Shown: positions 62,201-64,000 of the stretch, piece by piece
Layout of the letters: every line of letters begins with the position of its first letter
Position numbering within the stretch: position 1 is the stretch's first letter
Assembly: GCA_003222975.1 (NCBI GenBank)
Contig: QHXN01000031.1
Coordinates: forward strand, 43,960 to 107,959
Length of the DNA stretch: 64,000 bases
Source of the DNA: Acidobacteriota bacterium
Lineage (GTDB): Bacteria > Acidobacteriota > Blastocatellia > Pyrinomonadales > Pyrinomonadaceae
Reading direction: 5' to 3'
Translations under genes and position numbers: made by a program
Notes under the pieces: model-generated
Told to the model about the DNA's origin: nothing
Databases searched by the model: none
The model's input: the letters and a program-made list of their open reading frames with translations, nothing else

Positions 62201-63606
62201 ACGACTTCCGTGACTTCGTCGCGGGCGGACGAAAACTTAAAACCTTCTACGAGCACAAGGGCAACCCCGAAGTACTCGGTGTTCAGCTTCGAGGCGAGTA
62301 CGCATACGTCGCCGCCGGGCCGGGCGGCCTTCGCGTCTACGACGTGGCGCAGATAGATCACAAGGGTTTCTCTGAGCGCATCATGACCGCGCCAGTCTCG
62401 CGCTTCGGACAGAAGTTCTGGGTGAAGACGAAGTATGCCACCGCCGTCGCCTCGCCGACGACTCTGGGCGTTGACCCCGCGCGCTGGCGCTTGACGAGTG
62501 ACGGGCGCGAGGTTGACCCGGCGGAGGCGAAGAGGATTTGGGACGAGTGGCAGAAGCTTCCTCTGAAGGAGCGCGAGACGAAACCCGCGCCGCTCGTCAA
62601 CGAGGAGCAGCCGATTCACCCGATGTACGCATACCTCTACGTCGTTGACCGCGAGGAAGGCTTGATACTCGTCAACGCCGCGACGCTCCTCGACGGCGAC
62701 CCGCTCAACAACTACCTGAAGCGTGCCGCGCTCACGGTCGAAGGCGGGCAGGCCGACCACTTCAACCCCGGCGGCGTGCTCTCGGACGCGAACAACATCA
62801 CCATCGCCGGCACGTTCGCATACGTCACGACCGCCAAAGGTCTCGTCATCGTTGACATTGACAACCCGACCTCGCCGCGCGTCGTGAAGACAATCGGCGA
62901 GCCACAGCTTCGTCACCCGCGCTCAATCGCCGTGCAGTTCCGCTACGGCTTCTTGACGGACGACGACGGCCTCAAGGTCATAGACCTGACGCTCATCCCG
63001 CCCGGCCCCTGCAAAGATTCTTCGTCCGCGACTTGCAAGTCGCTTCCGCGCGGCGAGGTCGTGACGGGCGCGACTGTCCCGCTCGCGCACGCGCAGGACG
63101 TTTACGTCGCACGCACCTACGCATACGTCGCCGACGGCCCCGATGGCGTCGCTATCATAGACGTGACGCGCCCCGAAGCGCCGCGCCTCTTTATGAACTT
63201 CAACGCGGGCGGTGAGCTAAACGACACGCGACAGGTGAAGATCGCCATGACGAATGCGAGCCTCTTCGCGTACGTCGCCGACGGCAGGAACGGTCTGCGC
63301 ATACTGCAACTTACTTCGCCCGAAACGATGGCGACCTACGGCGGTTTCAGCCCCGCGCCGGAGCCGCGGCTCATCTCGACCTTCCACACTCATGGGCCGG
63401 CGCTCGCTGTCTCGAAGGGACTCGACCGCGACCGCGCCGTTGACGAGAGCGGCAACCAACTCGCTGTCTTCGGTCGCCGCGGCGCGCGACCCTTCGCGCT
63501 CACCGAGATGCAGCGCCTCTACCTGCTCGACGGGAGGCTTCGCACAGTGCTCGACGCCGACGAATTGAAAGAGCCGCCCCCGCGGACACGCGACCCCCTC
63601 AGATAG
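59251..63606 (+). CDS. Ten-haem cytochrome with C-terminal LVIVD propeller
   Basis: About 1451 residues. A signal/anchor (about 12-32) and an Ala/Pro/Lys-rich linker are followed by ten haem sites: nine CxxCH (residues about 111, 141, 392, 452, 611, 638, 800, 811, 917) and one CX4CH (CASTGCH, about 227). From about 960 the protein turns into beta-propeller repeats of the LVIVD kind ([40 protein letters not shown]). Most likely a periplasmic or surface-exposed electron-transfer protein working with the barrel encoded just upstream. The unusual CX4CH site also occurs in other multihaem cytochromes. Start at 59251 follows ACGGAGGGC. Confidence 0.9.
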   Translation: MHRHSSVDGFKIFLSLAALCALGLLALGGVRSSARGGKTAHAPARASRGDTNGAPAPAATDALKPTASHPPAPTRAARLQTPAQAKPTPAQAKPSPAPSPAQAEQPKVEGCISCHGQTEPMHKTRDGKLKEDGTDRQNLTCTSCHGGNPVSQLDDASRGRLHHGDAEFDKVMKSAHVAPRYPDRWAGRDGKYSSANPERTNALLAAESREFVRFVNPGDFRVAELTCASTGCHTSEVAAARNSMMRHGAMLWGAALYNNGGYPVKDTRFGESYSEEAGAPERMIQLPPPSPATRTWTGVLSWLDPLPRWEISQPGNILRVFERGGRGRQEVGLPERESDPGKPDKGLSARGLGTLNRTDPVYLGLQKTRLLDPALNFLGTNDHPGDYRSSGCTACHVVYANDRSPVYSSPVWARYGNRGTTATDDEQLKDKKDEPGHPIKHQFTNQIPTSQCMTCHMHPGNNMVATYLGLLWWDNETDARAAGMYPSKQRDISSEEEYRKLDSNPEGSSVRGNWSDPAFLEKTGTDEVNSRMERTQFADFHGHGWMFRAVFKRDREGFMLDANGERVRDVTPDKLKQSVEYRDNASDTTTPPPAGLPVHLKDIHLEKGMHCVDCHFQQDAHGNGILYNEPRAAVEIDCIDCHGTVKEPAKLVTSSFAAGINLVEPADGQSVKDGIYMRGQGRNLVRDLKTPFTRRSGGQQVAIPVFQRINSDQDKQDSTGKSVKLHAGDIVQNSMVEPGRWWRVKQTAYTVTKTKGHEADYNWRSAYAKTVRIDENKKEVWGEVPSDESKLAHTNQNMTCYSCHSSWMTSCFGCHLSMRANAKMPNRHFEGETSRNFTTYNFQVLRDDIFMLGRDGTVTGHRVAPAASRSAVLVSSQNQNREWIYSQQQTISAEGFSGQSFATHVPHTVRATETKTCSDCHVSDRGDNNAWMAQLFMQGTNFVNFMGRYVYVASEDALEVVPVTEHDEPQAVIGSTLQEVAYPDDFRDFVAGGRKLKTFYEHKGNPEVLGVQLRGEYAYVAAGPGGLRVYDVAQIDHKGFSERIMTAPVSRFGQKFWVKTKYATAVASPTTLGVDPARWRLTSDGREVDPAEAKRIWDEWQKLPLKERETKPAPLVNEEQPIHPMYAYLYVVDREEGLILVNAATLLDGDPLNNYLKRAALTVEGGQADHFNPGGVLSDANNITIAGTFAYVTTAKGLVIVDIDNPTSPRVVKTIGEPQLRHPRSIAVQFRYGFLTDDDGLKVIDLTLIPPGPCKDSSSATCKSLPRGEVVTGATVPLAHAQDVYVARTYAYVADGPDGVAIIDVTRPEAPRLFMNFNAGGELNDTRQVKIAMTNASLFAYVADGRNGLRILQLTSPETMATYGGFSPAPEPRLISTFHTHGPALAVSKGLDRDRAVDESGNQLAVFGRRGARPFALTEMQRLYLLDGRLRTVLDADELKEPPPRTRDPLR

Positions 63607-63618
63607 AGCGTTTCGCAC

Positions 63619-63738
63619 TTGGAGAAACTGGTTGTTGATGCCGAAGGCAGGCTTACTATCCCGCCTCATATCTCGGAGAAGCGCGGCCTGCGCCTCGGCG
63701 ACGAGTTGACACTTATAGAAGCGGCTGAAGGCTTATTG
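63619..63738 (+). pseudogene. AbrB/SpoVT-type DNA-binding protein cut by an IS
   Basis: The frame reads EKLVVDAEGRLTIPPHISEK and GLRLGDELTLIEAAEGLL, the swapped-hairpin AbrB domain of antitoxin-like regulators. After about 40 residues it runs into the IS end at 63739. The start is a TTG at 63619, 12 bp after the cytochrome stop, with no good ribosome site, so the 5' end may also be damaged. Confidence 0.6.
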
Positions 63739-64000
63739 GGTAGTGGCTCACGTGCAGGTGACACGTTAAAGTTCAATCATGGTCACTATTACTCTGCGAT
63801 GTCAGCATTGCCAAAGCGAACGGCTGGTGCGTAACGGCCTGGCTCCTGATGGCCGCCAGCGTTATCTGTGCCGCGACTGCCACCGACGCAGTCGAGAGCA
63901 GCCGCGCAGCAACGCTTACACCGAACAGGAGCGCCAACAAATCCTTCGCGCTTATGATGAGCGGAGTTCCCTGCGCGGGCTGTCTCGCACCTTCGGCGTC
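63739..64000 (+). mobile_element. IS1-family element, left part
   Basis: The element appears to begin at GGTAGTGGCTCACGTGCAGG (63739 onward), which looks like an IS1-type terminal repeat, and it enters the AbrB-type gene. The transposase gene starts 40 bp in. The right end is outside the window, so length and target duplication cannot be checked. Confidence 0.75.
63779..64000 (+). CDS. IS1-family transposase, N-terminal part (InsA-like)
   Basis: From ATG at 63779 the frame is open to the window end (74 residues). It has the InsA zinc-finger pattern: CQHCQSERLVRNGLAPDGRQ, RYLCRDCHRRSREQ and then the helix-turn-helix region AYDERSSLRGLSRTFGV. It binds the terminal repeats; the catalytic InsB part would follow outside the window. 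Confidence 0.85.
   Translation, partial: MVTITLRCQHCQSERLVRNGLAPDGRQRYLCRDCHRRSREQPRSNAYTEQERQQILRAYDERSSLRGLSRTFGV

Overview
The window is high-GC bacterial DNA (about 60-65% G+C by eye) of Gram-negative type: it carries a periplasmic-adaptor efflux system, outer-membrane beta-barrel and multihaem cytochrome genes, and many signal peptides. The gene mix (MacAB-like efflux, glycoside hydrolase families 2, 3, 51 and 125, a CE15 esterase, PD40 and tricorn-type propeller remnants, several DinB-fold proteins) suggests Acidobacteriota, perhaps Blastocatellia. This is an inference; no rRNA or other marker gene is present. I saw no tRNA, rRNA or CRISPR array.

Layout. 0-8.5 kb: end of an M15 peptidase, a macA-macB efflux operon on the minus strand, then a plus-strand run of a glycine-zipper protein, ECF sigma factor, zinc-type anti-sigma, Spy/CpxP-like protein and a two-gene ABC-2 exporter. 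8.5-30 kb: an accessory region of small enzymes and regulators (MBL hydrolase, MocR, MerR, LysN-type aminotransferase, CGNR, ArsR, MarR, LysE, DinB, GNAT, DJ-1) mixed with an unusual number of gene fragments and chimeras. It also holds two inverted copies of a short element with 19-bp terminal inverted repeats. 30-38.9 kb: plant-polysaccharide genes (NodB-type deacetylase, CE15 glucuronoyl esterase, GH3, SGNH esterase, GH51, and a GH127 gene with its middle deleted).

39.2-44.1 kb: the most interesting locus, an apparent thiazole/oxazole-modified RiPP cluster. It holds a Cys- and Tyr-rich precursor peptide, a RiPP-type radical SAM protein that has lost its cobalamin domain and its iron-sulfur motif through an in-frame deletion, an E1/ThiF-like partner protein, a YcaO cyclodehydratase and a SagB-type dehydrogenase, ending 7 bp from a transposase relic. 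44.4-53.8 kb: APC permease, GH2 exo-glucosaminidase-type enzyme, GH125 mannosidase, tricorn remnant, amidohydrolase and amidase. 54-63.6 kb: a broken PhzF gene, then a double GlcG/HbpS-domain secreted protein divergent from an outer-membrane barrel and a ten-haem cytochrome with an LVIVD propeller, which together look like an outer-membrane redox module. The window ends inside an IS1-family element that cut an AbrB-type gene.

Across the window at least a dozen genes are truncated, frameshifted or fused in ways that leave clean, recognisable ends. This is either real reductive decay with deletion scars, or partly assembly error. Reads across the junctions would decide which.
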